IMG/VR virus record: IMGVR_UViG_3300044844_000961
Span: 1 to 43,936 of that record
Source of the DNA: a virus
Length of the DNA: 43,936 nucleotides
Direction: 5' to 3' (one strand)
Below, piece by piece: positions 1 to 8,116 of the stretch. The notes beneath the pieces are model-generated. The model saw nothing but the letters and a program-made list of their open reading frames with translations. It searched no databases and had not been told where the DNA came from. Numbering within the stretch: position 1 is the first letter of the stretch; each line of letters starts with the position of its first letter. Made by a program: the position numbers and the translations under genes.

Positions 1-127
1 ATTCCCCATCACCCTGAATCGTCCCGACATCTGTTGAATCTGCGGGAGAGCTTTCAAATTTTGTAATGCTTGCCTCGCAAGTTGCCGCCAAATAGCTATC
101 AATGCCTTTCTTCTTGAGTTCCCATAG
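1..127. repeat. Terminal direct repeat, copy 1 (contig circularisation overlap)
   Basis: These 127 bases are identical to the last 127 bases of the window (43,810-43,936). The exact length of 127, a common maximum k-mer, and the uninterrupted reading frame across the join indicate an assembly overlap of a circular or circularly permuted genome rather than a biological terminal repeat. The unique genome is therefore about 43,809 bp. Confidence 0.95.
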
Positions 128-502
128 TTTTTTAAAATTTGCCGTTCCTTGATCTGGCGACCAACTAGAAGGATCACCCAACCACTTGCGATACTTTTCC
201 CATTCGTCGTTAGCAATAATGAATGGCCCCTTGTGAAACATAGGATGCGTTTCGATTGGCTCCTCGGCAACCCCAGCACGGATAGAAACCTGTCCGCTTG
301 CAGGAATATCCACATAATAGCTTTCCGTGTAAGTGTGGTATCCTTTTTCGTAAGACGAAGAACGATCAAACGCATTTGCGTTGCTCGCGTCGATATTTGA
401 AAAGCTAGTGGTTTTTTTATGCCAAACTTCGGTGACGCGAGTTTGCCCGTTTTTTTGGTCAAAAGACTTACGAAGCGACAATTGATGCCATCCGTTAGCC
501 AT
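1..502 (-). CDS. Tail-module protein, N-terminal part of junction-spanning gene
   Basis: The ATG at 502-500 overlaps the TAA of the tape measure gene (TAATG), and the frame stays open to base 1. Joined through the circular overlap it continues from 43,809 to the TGA at 43,673, giving 212 residues. The protein starts MANGWHQL and is a paralogue of the next gene downstream (42,996-43,667). Both share an N-terminal aromatic stretch, a central E-W-x-KY block, WSP-x-x-GTA-x-FK, WELK-x-KG and a closing GGWDT-x-x-Y. Its position directly after the tape measure gene suggests a distal tail or tail-tip component. No family is recognised. Confidence 0.85.
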   Translation of the reverse strand, partial: MANGWHQLSLRKSFDQKNGQTRVTEVWHKKTTSFSNIDASNANAFDRSSSYEKGYHTYTESYYVDIPASGQVSIRAGVAEEPIETHPMFHKGPFIIANDEWEKYRKWLGDPSSWSPDQGTANFKKLWELKKKGIDSYLAATCEASITKFESSPADSTDVGTIQGDGE

Positions 503-3324
503 TACGAATTAGACTCCCAAGGGTTGATTGGTTGCATACTTGTAGAGCGCGAAGGCATTCTAGGGTTAGCAATTGCGTTTGCAATTTGTTGTAGCAGGCG
601 AGTTTGCTTTTTATTTTCATCCAGCAAGCCGCCGCCAACTCCCACAGAAACGCCGCCGCCGCCAACGGACATTGTTGAGGACACGGCGAGCGGGCCTTTT
701 TTATCGTTTTGCCTTTGCTCTAAAATTTTATCAAGGGACATGATCTTGTCTGCATTTTGCTTGGCTTCCTTGTCGCCATAGCCCATGTCCTTCTGTTCCT
801 TGACTAGCTTTTCACGCTTCTTGTTGTCTTCAAGTTCGGTGACTTTTTTTGAGTCGCCTTTAACCTTTGCTTCTTTAATTTGAATGTCTCGCTCGTTTTC
901 GGAGCGTTGGTTGGCCTTGGGAAGCTCCGCAAGGGCTTTATCAAGGGCTACCTGTTGGTTGGCATTCTGCATCGCCTGTTTGGGCGAGTATCCCAAACCT
1001 TTTTGCTCCTCGAAAATTTTGTCGCGCTTTTGAGTTTCTTCGATCTTGTCGGCTTCTTTATCCTTCCCCGCCGCTCGCAGTTCCTTAACCTTAATTCCCT
1101 TTTCGTTTTCTGATCGCTTGTCGGCCAAGTCTTTTTCTCTTTGCGCCCTATCAAAAGACAGCATTTTTTCAGCCCTCGCTATTGCGTCTTGAAAAGTAAT
1201 GCCCGTGTCTTTGACCAACTGACTTGCCATGTCCTGCTTCTTTTGCTCGTCCTCTACGGCATTGACCTTGTTAATGTCGCCGGAAGACTTGGCGTTGGAT
1301 GTCGCTTGTTTTTCAGCAATTTGATTGTCGAACTTGGCAAGATTGGCGGCTTGTTGTTGCTTTTCCTTTCCGAGTTCTTTTTCAATCCCGATAAGGTCTT
1401 TTTTAATGCCGATGAGTTTTAACAAGCGTTCCGCCTCGTATTGCGTTGCGGTGTTATTGTCGAATTTTGACTGCAACGATCCAATCTGCTTGTCTAGCTC
1501 TTGATTTTCGCTTGTCCCGCTGTCCAAAGAATAAGAGTTCCCAAACGCCTGTTTGAAAAGGTCGCCCCTTTGCGCCTCGGCTTTGGATATTCCTTTTTCC
1601 GAATCCCCAAGGCTTTCAAAACGGCTTTTTTCCTGCGAGTCGCCCAAGTCCTTGTTGGCGTCCTTAACCTTGTCGCGCAGTTTTTCAATCTCGGCGGCTT
1701 CTTTTTCGGCTTGGGCGGCGGCTTCTTTTGCCAAAAGGTTTTGCCGCATTCTCGCCGCAGTTACCTTGTCCAAACTCTTTTCCACCATATCAATCGCTTG
1801 AAGCTCGCGTTGATATTGCTCAAGCAAAACGCCCTTGTTTGAATCGCTTTTATCGCTGGATGCTACCTCTTGCATTTTATCGCGAATTTCTTCGCGTTGT
1901 TTGCCAAGGTCGCTTTTGATTTCCTCTTTTTCTTTTTCCGAGCCAACCTTGCTGACACGATTTATGTTGCTCTTGAAAGCCGTTGTCCCTTCTTTCATTA
2001 TCGACTGCTGTTCGTCCGTAGTCTGATTTTTCTCGTTCGCCCACTCCATTGCCTTTGTGAAGGCAAAGGTGACTCCCGCTAATGCGCCTTGAATTGCTAG
2101 TGCCGCCAACTGCCCGCTTGCCGCCATAGCCTTAAAAGCTCCCGCCGCAGACGCCGCCATAGCCTTCAAGCCTCCCATTATGCTCACAGACATCAACCGA
2201 AACGATTGAATGACCTTCCCTGTAACTGTCGGGGTAAAGAGCATATTGTATTGAAAGGTCTGCCATGCGCGGCTCGCAGAAGCGATTCCTGTTTGCCCAA
2301 GAGTCATCAAGCTAGTGTTTAGCGTTTGAGCCTTTGCTGACGCAGTTAGTTTTGCGTATCCAACCGCCACCAATGCCGGAACGAGTGCGCTCATCAGCGT
2401 TGACCCCACTTGAATGATAGCTGGCAATGCTTTCAAGACTTCCGCCGCCATCGACATTGCAGTTGCCGCAATCCTTCCAAATTCAGACGCAACGCCGCTT
2501 AACCCCTCTTTTAACTGGTCGCCTGAAAACGCCCCGTTGATTTCTTGCAAGCCTGCTTTGAAAGCCTCAAACATCGGTTGCGCCAAATCGGTTTTAAGAT
2601 TGTCGAGGTTTTCTTGAAGGATTGTCATTTGGCTTTGAAATGTCCCCATGCCTTGCCCTGCATCGACAAGAATAGGCTTCATTTTAGCCATAACGGATTC
2701 AAAGAGCGTGCCGTCTGCCTGCGCTTTCCGCAGTTGTTCTCCGCTCATGCCAATGGCTTTTGCCACGCGATGCCATCCATCGACATTTCCAGTTGTAAGA
2801 GATCGGAGTTCAGATGCTAGATTTGCCTGATCGCCGCCAAGTGCCGCGAGTGCCTGCGAGACGGCGACAATCATATCGACCTGTTTCTCGCCGTCTTTGA
2901 TGCCAGCGGTAAACATTCCGCCAGCCGTCATTTGAAGCGTGTCTGATAGCTGGGCAAAAGTCGCTTCGGCGTAGAGTCCTTTTTCACGCAGGCTTTTGAG
3001 AATCTTGTCGGACTCTCTCATGCGGTCGTTGAAATCGGCAAATCGCGATCCGTCGAATTGATTTAAGAGCGTGGCAACTGAGATTCTGGTTTGTTCTAAC
3101 TGCGCGTTTAACTGAACTCCGCCAGCGAGTGAGCGTTGCAAAGTGGCAAACGCCGCGCCAACCCCAACAACGCCTGCCGCAATGCCTCCAAGTTGCCCGA
3201 CAAGTGAGCCGGAAAATGACGAGCCTATCTTCCCTGCAAACGCTTGTAGGTTTTTTTGTGCCGCTTGCAATGCGGCGTCAAACTGGCTGGCGTTAAGTGC
3301 TAATGTGACTGTGGCTTGGCTCAT
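502..3324 (-). CDS. Tail tape measure protein
   Basis: This 940-residue protein is the longest tail gene and sits just after the tail chaperone, the usual place for the tape measure. The N-terminal 280 residues hold the Ala/Gly-rich, helical segment and the LTTGNVDGW and AKAIGMS-like motifs common in tape measure proteins. A hydrophobic Ala/Leu-rich stretch follows at about 285-430, then a long charged coiled coil. Residues 663-736, 737-806 and 807-874 are three related repeats of about 70 residues, each with a Lys/Glu-rich helix, a G-Y/I-T-F/S element and a closing (L/S)-(F/L)D. A Gly-rich stretch precedes the C terminus. At roughly 0.15 nm per residue the tail would be near 140 nm. It acts inside the tail tube and sets its length. 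Confidence 0.93.
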   Translation of the reverse strand: MSQATVTLALNASQFDAALQAAQKNLQAFAGKIGSSFSGSLVGQLGGIAAGVVGVGAAFATLQRSLAGGVQLNAQLEQTRISVATLLNQFDGSRFADFNDRMRESDKILKSLREKGLYAEATFAQLSDTLQMTAGGMFTAGIKDGEKQVDMIVAVSQALAALGGDQANLASELRSLTTGNVDGWHRVAKAIGMSGEQLRKAQADGTLFESVMAKMKPILVDAGQGMGTFQSQMTILQENLDNLKTDLAQPMFEAFKAGLQEINGAFSGDQLKEGLSGVASEFGRIAATAMSMAAEVLKALPAIIQVGSTLMSALVPALVAVGYAKLTASAKAQTLNTSLMTLGQTGIASASRAWQTFQYNMLFTPTVTGKVIQSFRLMSVSIMGGLKAMAASAAGAFKAMAASGQLAALAIQGALAGVTFAFTKAMEWANEKNQTTDEQQSIMKEGTTAFKSNINRVSKVGSEKEKEEIKSDLGKQREEIRDKMQEVASSDKSDSNKGVLLEQYQRELQAIDMVEKSLDKVTAARMRQNLLAKEAAAQAEKEAAEIEKLRDKVKDANKDLGDSQEKSRFESLGDSEKGISKAEAQRGDLFKQAFGNSYSLDSGTSENQELDKQIGSLQSKFDNNTATQYEAERLLKLIGIKKDLIGIEKELGKEKQQQAANLAKFDNQIAEKQATSNAKSSGDINKVNAVEDEQKKQDMASQLVKDTGITFQDAIARAEKMLSFDRAQREKDLADKRSENEKGIKVKELRAAGKDKEADKIEETQKRDKIFEEQKGLGYSPKQAMQNANQQVALDKALAELPKANQRSENERDIQIKEAKVKGDSKKVTELEDNKKREKLVKEQKDMGYGDKEAKQNADKIMSLDKILEQRQNDKKGPLAVSSTMSVGGGGVSVGVGGGLLDENKKQTRLLQQIANAIANPRMPSRSTSMQPINPWESNS

Positions 3325-3887
3325 TTCTTTATTTTTGCCTTTGCTATTGCTTCTTGTTGTTTCCTTCGCACATAAACCAGCAAGTCGGCGGCTCGGTTTT
3401 TAATTGCGCGATCAACATACCCTGTTTTTTTGGCGTATTCTCCCGCGTTAGGAGTTCTGTTTCGCAGAATGATGTAAGGGGAGGGGCCGGTAAGATTTTC
3501 GATCACAACGCCGCGAGGGTTTCTTACGGCTTGCAGTCTTTTTGGTGCGCCTGTTTTGATTGTTCTGCCGTAGCGAACATTGAACCACCCTGTCGATTGC
3601 ACCCAGCCAGCGTATTGCAAACGCCTGCGGATTTCAGCCATTGCGCTTCCAGATGTTCTTTTGATTCTCCAGTTCAATTTCTTTGGCAAGGAACGAATTT
3701 CGTTGCGAACTTCAAAAGCGTGACTCCTCGCTTCTTGAAACAAACCGTTCACTCCCTTTGCGCCAGAAATCAGCATGGCGGCTTGTTTTTTTAGGATTTC
3801 CGGCAAACTGCGGCGACTATACTGCATATACAGACGCAGGGCATCCCGCATCGGCTTCATGTCGGCTTTAATAGTCGCAGTCATCAT
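3321..3887 (-). CDS. Minor tail/head-tail morphogenesis protein (unassigned)
   Basis: This basic protein of 188 residues lies between the frameshifted tail chaperone and the tape measure gene. It overlaps the chaperone extension by 20 bases and the tape measure start by 4 (ATGA), so it belongs to the same translationally coupled tail operon. It starts with two adjacent ATG codons, either of which could be used. A helical N-terminal half is followed by a segment with GPSPYIILRNRTPNAG, which resembles HK97-gp10/minor-tail-type proteins in tone but not enough to assign. The role is inferred from position only. Confidence 0.75.
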   Translation of the reverse strand: MMTATIKADMKPMRDALRLYMQYSRRSLPEILKKQAAMLISGAKGVNGLFQEARSHAFEVRNEIRSLPKKLNWRIKRTSGSAMAEIRRRLQYAGWVQSTGWFNVRYGRTIKTGAPKRLQAVRNPRGVVIENLTGPSPYIILRNRTPNAGEYAKKTGYVDRAIKNRAADLLVYVRRKQQEAIAKAKIKK

Positions 3888-4122
3888 CTATTGCTGAATT
3901 GTCAGCTTCCCAAAGTCGATTGATCGCATCTATTGTGGTGTTTGCTGATTCTTTGCTTGGCGGTAACGGAATAACCGTCCAAACATCACACGCCCGAAGT
4001 GCGGCGTGATAGTATTGATGCAGTCTGTGAAGCGGTAATTCCCATAAAATAAAATGTTCGCTCCACCCTGTTTCTTTAGCCAACATGAAGACCGCCGCCG
4101 CGATCCATGTTGGCTCTATTAG
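3868..4122 (-). CDS. Tail assembly chaperone, -1 frameshift extension (gpT-like part of gpGT)
   Basis: This reading frame is open from the slippery site to the TAA at 3,868 and adds 84 residues to the upstream 144-residue chaperone, making a 228-residue fusion. An ATG at 4,086 could in principle start it alone, but no ribosome-binding site is evident there. The segment carries TGWSEHFILWELPL-x-x-L-x-x-YY, typical of the T-domain of lambda-like tail chaperones, which contacts the tape measure or tail tube. The geometry (immediately before the tape measure, -1 frame, canonical heptamer) matches the lambda gpG/gpGT system. Confidence 0.85.
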   Translation of the reverse strand, partial: LIEPTWIAAAVFMLAKETGWSEHFILWELPLHRLHQYYHAALRACDVWTVIPLPPSKESANTTIDAINRLWEADNSAIDDDCDY

Positions 4123-4553
4123 TTTGGGGGTGGTGAGGGGTCATCGGATTGATGCTTCTGAGGTTTCTGTTCAATATCGACATCCGCAATTTTAGCCCTT
4201 GCAAGAATATCCAATACCGCCGCGATTTCGTCGTTCAGTTGCGGTGTGCAATGGCAGGCAAATTCGTAAACGGCCATTTCCCACTTTTCCCTGTCCCCAT
4301 ACACGGCTTTAGAAGCCGCTTCTGGCGTCAATGTGTGCAAATACAAAAATTCCAGCGTGGCAAAATCTGGATTCTCCATTTCTTCAAGGTTTTTGCCCGT
4401 GAGAAGTTCGTTTTTAAGCCGCTTCAAAAGAAGTCGCCGACCGCCAGAGAACGGATGTAACAACTTGCCGCCAGCCATCGGCATTGGCTTAACAAATTCA
4501 TCTTCTAGTTGCGCGGTTCTGTCCGCCTTAAACTGATCTTTTTCGTCGCTCAT
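4119..4553 (-). CDS. Tail assembly chaperone (gpG-like)
   Basis: This is a 144-residue protein with an ATGA overlap with the upstream gene. The central part is helical with LLLKRLKNELLTGKNLEEME and EFLYLHTLTPEAA, then a C-terminal Pro/Asp-rich tail ending SPPPN. The last three sense codons contain the heptamer C-CCA-AAC directly before the TAA, so a fraction of ribosomes should slip to the -1 frame and make the longer fusion. Such proteins coat the tape measure before tail tube polymerisation and are absent from the virion. The assignment rests mainly on gene order and the slip site, as chaperones diverge strongly. Confidence 0.85.
   Translation of the reverse strand: MSDEKDQFKADRTAQLEDEFVKPMPMAGGKLLHPFSGGRRLLLKRLKNELLTGKNLEEMENPDFATLEFLYLHTLTPEAASKAVYGDREKWEMAVYEFACHCTPQLNDEIAAVLDILARAKIADVDIEQKPQKHQSDDPSPPPN
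4122..4128 (-). promoter_or_regulatory. Programmed -1 ribosomal frameshift heptamer
   Basis: On the minus strand the bases read C-CCA-AAC in the chaperone frame, a canonical X-XXY-YYZ slippery heptamer, followed immediately by a TAA stop. Slipping back one base gives CCC-AAA-CTA and an open frame of 85 codons including the stop. A GC-rich GATCGCGGCGGCGG run follows about 20 bases downstream. Confidence 0.88.
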
Positions 4554-5002
4554 ATCAGGGAAAGCATTTTCTCGCGTTCTTTTTCCGTTGCATCAGGGGA
4601 AATAATAGCGAAGCGACCTCCACGGCGGATTAAAGCAGAAGGCTTTCTGTCGCGGACAAATGCGCGTAGGTTTTGGTAAGTCTCCATAAAAAACCGCAGA
4701 TAAGCGATGGGATGATCTGCGTTTGCCTCGCACCATTCTTTTGAAAGGAAACGCCGCGCAAATTCAGCGGCGTCAATTTTCTCCTCCTGTTTGATCGGAG
4801 TAAAAGTGGCAAGTTCACTTGATGGAAGCCATGCCGTTGTGCGTTTGGTTTCTCCGTTTGAAAGAACCTCTACAGTGTCGTTGTAGCCTTGATCCCGAAG
4901 CGGTATGCCGCTTACGCACATCCCCGCCACTAGCCATGTGTTTTGGGATTTTAGTGGCGGGGTATTTTCGTCTTTGATGATATGGATTTGCTCGTTAAGC
5001 AT
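4550..5002 (-). CDS. Tail-operon protein of unknown function
   Basis: This 150-residue protein is encoded between the tail-tube-like genes and the tail chaperone. It overlaps the chaperone start by 4 bases. An N-terminal beta-rich segment is followed by a helical part with EFARRFLSKEW and YLRFFMETYQNLRAF. No family is recognised. The start is the ATG at 5,002, preceded by a G-poor leader (AATCAATCAACC then ACAATCAA) that recurs before two other genes in this genome and lacks a Shine-Dalgarno sequence. Confidence 0.8.
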   Translation of the reverse strand: MLNEQIHIIKDENTPPLKSQNTWLVAGMCVSGIPLRDQGYNDTVEVLSNGETKRTTAWLPSSELATFTPIKQEEKIDAAEFARRFLSKEWCEANADHPIAYLRFFMETYQNLRAFVRDRKPSALIRRGGRFAIISPDATEKEREKMLSLI

Positions 5003-5056
5003 TTGATTGTGGTTGATTGATTTGATTGTGGGTTGTTATGCAGTTAGCGCATAAAT

Positions 5057-5392
5057 TTATCCTACTGTTACGCCGGATTTGTAGCCCTTGGCAGTAATAG
5101 AAAATGAAGGGAAGTCGTCGGCTTTTTGGGTTTCAGTAACGCCCGTAATAATAACAACAGACGCTCCAAAGTTGCTTGCCGTAATGACACTTAAAGATGT
5201 AGCGGCGATTGATGCAGGATTAGAGCCGACTCCACTTACAGAAATATCGTAAGTTGGATTGTAGCAATAGGCTTGTGCAAATGTTCCGTCTTTATCAACA
5301 ATAAGTTTTTCTTCCATCTTGCCGCTAACTTCGACAGATTGCGTAAAGCCAGTGGCACTAGAAAGACCGAAGGTAAAGGATGTGGCGGCCAT
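5057..5392 (-). CDS. Tail-tube-like protein, copy B
   Basis: This is a 111-residue, beta-rich protein and a paralogue of the next gene upstream in the operon (5,394-5,705). The C-terminal halves align: TE-x-DDFP-x-F-x-x-T-x-K-x-Y near the end and a G-x-G then Ala/Ser-rich segment before it. The N-terminal part reads TFGLSSATGFTQSVEVSG then a VDKDGTFAQAY strand. Small, all-beta proteins at this position (between connectors and chaperone) are candidate tail tube subunits. One base separates it from copy A. Confidence 0.7.
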   Translation of the reverse strand: MAATSFTFGLSSATGFTQSVEVSGKMEEKLIVDKDGTFAQAYCYNPTYDISVSGVGSNPASIAATSLSVITASNFGASVVIITGVTETQKADDFPSFSITAKGYKSGVTVG

Positions 5393-5393
5393 A

Positions 5394-5705
5394 TTAAACA
5401 GCAGGGTATTCTTTGGTTGTTACTTCAAATTGTGGAAAATCATCTACCGACTCGGTAACTTTTGCTGAAACAACCTTGGAAGAAGTTATGTTTCCAGCGG
5501 CAAGCGAAGACAGAATGCTTTTCCCGTCTCCATAGCCACGAATTGTCCGAGTTTTTGTAGAGTATTTTAGAGTTTTTGCCTCTTTGATAGAGCCTGTGTA
5601 GTCTTTAAGCTCTTTAAGTTCAACGGAATCTTCTTCCGTTACTTCTTGGACTGCGGCACTTGATGGTGCGCCCGTAATTGAAAATGTAATCCCGATTGCT
5701 GCCAT
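5394..5705 (-). CDS. Tail-tube-like protein, copy A
   Basis: This 103-residue protein shares the closing TE-x-(V)DDFP-x-F-x-x-TTKEY pattern and overall layout with the following gene, so the two arose by tandem duplication. The middle is Lys-rich (SIKEAKTLKYSTKTRTIRGYG) with the rest Ser/Thr-rich, consistent with a beta-barrel. One copy may form the tail tube and the other a terminator or tube-end subunit, or both may alternate; the sequence does not say which. Confidence 0.7.
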   Translation of the reverse strand: MAAIGITFSITGAPSSAAVQEVTEEDSVELKELKDYTGSIKEAKTLKYSTKTRTIRGYGDGKSILSSLAAGNITSSKVVSAKVTESVDDFPQFEVTTKEYPAV

Positions 5706-5706
5706 A

Positions 5707-5964
5707 TTATTCAGGTGTTAAGGTTGTTTCTTTTAGTGGAACCGACACAATTGCGGCGGTTTTTTTAACATTTGCTTGGAAGAAAAATTTTCCGTTTTGA
5801 GAATACGAAATGCGGTAATACCACCATTCGCAATTTGGCTTAAAGGCTTCAATGACCTCTGGCTTGCAACTGCAATAACCGCGAACGGCCCAGCATTCGC
5901 CAATATCGACTTGCGTAACGCCTTTAATTTCGCCAAGCGGCTTTAAAAAATCTGTGTTGCACAT
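5707..5964 (-). CDS. Small Cys/Trp-containing protein in tail operon
   Basis: This 85-residue protein is encoded one base before the tail-tube-like pair. It has cysteines at positions 2, 24, 31, 33 and 45 and an aromatic stretch CEWWYYRISYSQNGKFFFQ, suggesting a compact beta fold. No family is recognised. Location between the tail terminator-like gene and tail tube genes suggests a virion or assembly role. Confidence 0.7.
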   Translation of the reverse strand: MCNTDFLKPLGEIKGVTQVDIGECWAVRGYCSCKPEVIEAFKPNCEWWYYRISYSQNGKFFFQANVKKTAAIVSVPLKETTLTPE

Positions 5965-5983
5965 TCTAGTAAGAAGTGCGGTG

Positions 5984-6403
5984 TCAACTTCTCACAATCC
6001 CAAGCAAAATTGTAATTGTGTGAGTGTAGTTGTTCTCCTCAATCCCTAAATCCACATCCAAAATTTTCCCGCCAGCCGAGGCGTGTCCAACAGCGGCGGC
6101 GTTATAGTCTGTGAAAATTGCGGAACTATGAACGGCATTGACGATGTTTGTAACTGCTGTGCCGTGGGCATCTAGGCTCACGCTTGGGGCAGGGGATGTA
6201 ACAATAACGCGGACAGTCGCCTTCCAAAGACTGCCAACAACATTTTCGCACCGCTCGCAGGCAACAACGGCGAACGAAGTGTCGTTTGGCGTTGTTGTTT
6301 CGTCCGCCATTTTTGCAATGTGCAGAGCAGGAACAGCAGTCTCCAACGCCGCCTCAAACGCTTTTTCAATTAGTCCGGCATTCATTTTCTGTGACGCACG
6401 CAT
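5984..6403 (-). CDS. Putative tail terminator / tail completion protein
   Basis: This 139-residue protein has an N-terminal helix (LIEKAFEAALETAVP), a central strand region (VVGSLWKATVRVIVTSPAPS) and a helix plus strand ending THTITILLGIVRS. That helix-sheet pattern and the position, after a head-tail connector and before the tail tube, are those of gpU/HK97-gp10-type tail completion proteins. The assignment is by order and shape, not by a diagnostic motif. It overlaps the connector gene by 22 bases. Confidence 0.7.
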   Translation of the reverse strand: MRASQKMNAGLIEKAFEAALETAVPALHIAKMADETTTPNDTSFAVVACERCENVVGSLWKATVRVIVTSPAPSVSLDAHGTAVTNIVNAVHSSAIFTDYNAAAVGHASAGGKILDVDLGIEENNYTHTITILLGIVRS

Positions 6404-6708
6404 TCCAGCGTGACAAATGGGGTTGCAAGGTTGGATCGCACTCCGTCGAGCAAGTATTTCACATTGCCGACTTCGATAGTAACTTGAGCTTTTGGCACAA
6501 GCAAAACGCTAGACTCGTAACAGTCGCGATGAATTACAATTTCTGTAACCTCCTGTTGTTCAAATCCGCCTTTTACAAGTTTTACCGTTCCCGTGTTGTC
6601 GTTCACGGTTCCAAAAACTTCGATGCCGTTGATTAAAATAGACTGTCCAACGAGCCGAAGCGATTCGTTAAAACCGTCCATCATTGTGTTTAAGAGGTCT
6701 TTATCCAT
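6382..6708 (-). CDS. Putative head-tail connector (head closure) protein
   Basis: This 108-residue protein is the first gene after the capsid protein terminator. It has a helical start (LLNTMMDGFNESLRL), then beta strands with G-rich turns and ends LDGVRSNLATPFVTLECVRHRK. The small beta-rich fold and order (capsid, connector, terminator, tail tube) fit an FII-like head closure protein. It reads through from the capsid transcript, or from a promoter not obvious here. Confidence 0.65.
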   Translation of the reverse strand: MDKDLLNTMMDGFNESLRLVGQSILINGIEVFGTVNDNTGTVKLVKGGFEQQEVTEIVIHRDCYESSVLLVPKAQVTIEVGNVKYLLDGVRSNLATPFVTLECVRHRK

Positions 6709-6715
6709 AAGAAGA

Positions 6716-6746
6716 AAAAGCCCTGCCTTTTTAGGGCAGGGCTTTT
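6716..6746 (-). terminator. Intrinsic terminator after the major capsid gene
   Basis: An 8-bp GC-rich stem (GCCCTGCC at 6,720-6,727 with GGCAGGGC at 6,735-6,742) is flanked by A and T runs on both sides, so it can act on either strand. On the minus strand it lies 25 bases after the capsid stop and is followed by TTTTTCTTCTT. It probably stops most capsid transcripts and lowers expression of connector and tail genes. Confidence 0.85.
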
Positions 6747-6770
6747 GTTACACCAACACCGCCAGTATTA

Positions 6771-7736
6771 TTATACCTGTGTTGCTAGAAGTTCACCCGC
6801 CGTTGAATCAATAACCTTTTCAGCCGAATGCTGACGCACGCGAACCATGTCGCCGCGACGAGCTTCGTTCCGATAGGTTTCAGTCACAAAGAGGTCGGGA
6901 GCATCGCCTGTCCATACAATCTGACGGACTGCGCCGCCAGCGGCAAAGTCACCGCTTCCAGTTGTGCCGATCCAGATATAATCATCGTTCCAGATGTGTT
7001 CAAGGTTTGGCCCCTTGTTCTTGCTGGCAGTATCGTGTTTGGCGGCGGCAATGATGACATTGGCGATTCCGAAAACGGAAGCAATGTCGCCGGGGTTCAC
7101 CAAGCGTTGCTGACCAGAAGGCAAGTTGCCGAAGATGTAGGTTTGCAACTTGGCGGAACGGCGCAAGCGGTTCCAAAGGCCAAGATTCAAAACCATCGTG
7201 TTAGGAGCGATGCCTTTGCCAGTAAGACGATCAAGGGCTTCGTTCACATCACGCGCAAGGTCGATGGTAGCCAGATTAGCTTCACTATAAGCAACCGTTG
7301 TGTTGGTTGTGGTGAAGTTGGCAGGATCGTAAAGGACATTCGCGGCACGAACCTCCATTGCAAGTCGCATTTGGCGAAGAACCATCTGCGCGGTGATAAC
7401 CTCGGCATCGAAGAAGCGGGAGTAATCGCGAGCGTAAGCATCGTCAATGCGCTCCTCAAGACCACGATCAACAGTTTCAAAGGTGTCCTGTTCGTGAGCG
7501 CGGCTAGTTTCGTTATAGCTTCCATCAGGCCCGCGAAGTGTAAAGTCGGCATGACCGTCTTTAGATTTGAGCAAGTTGCCCAACGCGGTGCGAATGCGTG
7601 GGTAAATGCCCGTGCGGGTTGGGGAGCTATAAACTCCGAAGATACGAGGAGCGACCAGCAGACTCTCAATGCCTGCCGCCTCAATGACGAAGGTGTTGAT
7701 GTCGCTACGGATGATTGCGTTAGTATTGCTATACAT
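6771..7736 (-). CDS. Major capsid protein
   Basis: This 321-residue protein follows the protease/scaffold and decoration genes and precedes a terminator, the usual place for the capsid gene. It has the gpE/HK97-fold layout: an N-terminal extension, a long helix region around ARDYSRFFDAEVITAQMVLR, a conserved VLNLGLWNRLRRSAKLQTYIFG segment around residues 183-204, and a C-terminal strand region with VRQIVWTGDAPDLFVTETYRNEARRGDMVRVRQHSAEKV. It forms the icosahedral shell. Confidence 0.92.
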   Translation of the reverse strand: MYSNTNAIIRSDINTFVIEAAGIESLLVAPRIFGVYSSPTRTGIYPRIRTALGNLLKSKDGHADFTLRGPDGSYNETSRAHEQDTFETVDRGLEERIDDAYARDYSRFFDAEVITAQMVLRQMRLAMEVRAANVLYDPANFTTTNTTVAYSEANLATIDLARDVNEALDRLTGKGIAPNTMVLNLGLWNRLRRSAKLQTYIFGNLPSGQQRLVNPGDIASVFGIANVIIAAAKHDTASKNKGPNLEHIWNDDYIWIGTTGSGDFAAGGAVRQIVWTGDAPDLFVTETYRNEARRGDMVRVRQHSAEKVIDSTAGELLATQV

Positions 7737-7745
7737 GGCTTAAAA

Positions 7746-8114
7746 TTAGGCTTGAGTTTTTCCGTTGATTGCAACCGCTTCCACGAAGTCGTCGGTTGAG
7801 ACGGCGTGGAGTGCGCGATAGAGCGGGTGCTTGTTTGCGCTTTGAGTGGATGAAACTTTCCCGCTAGTTGCAGGATAGAGAAGTGCGCCGACTGTCACAG
7901 AGCCGTTGGCAATCACTTCAAAAGTTCCACTAGCATTGTGGAGCTTGATCGCAACGGCTTCGCCGCTATTGCAATCCCGTTCAACAACGCCGATGTGTTT
8001 GGAGTCGTCCGCGTCGGCGGCGATCACATTGCCGTTAGCGTCAAGCATGACGCGAGTTCCCTTGGTAAGTGCCGCAGAGGACACAAAATTACGGTATCCA
8101 GTATTATTTTGCAT
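7746..8114 (-). CDS. Capsid decoration/stabilisation protein (DUF2190-like)
   Basis: This 122-residue, beta-rich protein lies between the protease/scaffold and capsid genes, 9 bases before the capsid start. It reads LTKGTRVMLDANGNVIAADAD, then IGVVERDCNSGEAVAIKL and VGALLYPATSGKVS, the pattern of the DUF2190 or gpD-like decoration proteins whose short beta-tulip binds capsid three-fold sites. Co-position with the capsid gene supports this. Confidence 0.82.
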   Translation of the reverse strand: MQNNTGYRNFVSSAALTKGTRVMLDANGNVIAADADDSKHIGVVERDCNSGEAVAIKLHNASGTFEVIANGSVTVGALLYPATSGKVSSTQSANKHPLYRALHAVSTDDFVEAVAINGKTQA

Positions 8115-8116
8115 AT

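Noticed and set aside
1-127. Biological terminal redundancy
   Set aside because: Length is exactly 127, the repeat is perfect, and a gene continues across it in frame; an assembler k-mer overlap explains it better.
6828-7799. Long plus-strand frame of about 320 codons opposite the capsid gene
   Set aside because: It lies wholly antisense to a well-supported capsid gene and its translation has no protein-like pattern; it is a shadow frame.
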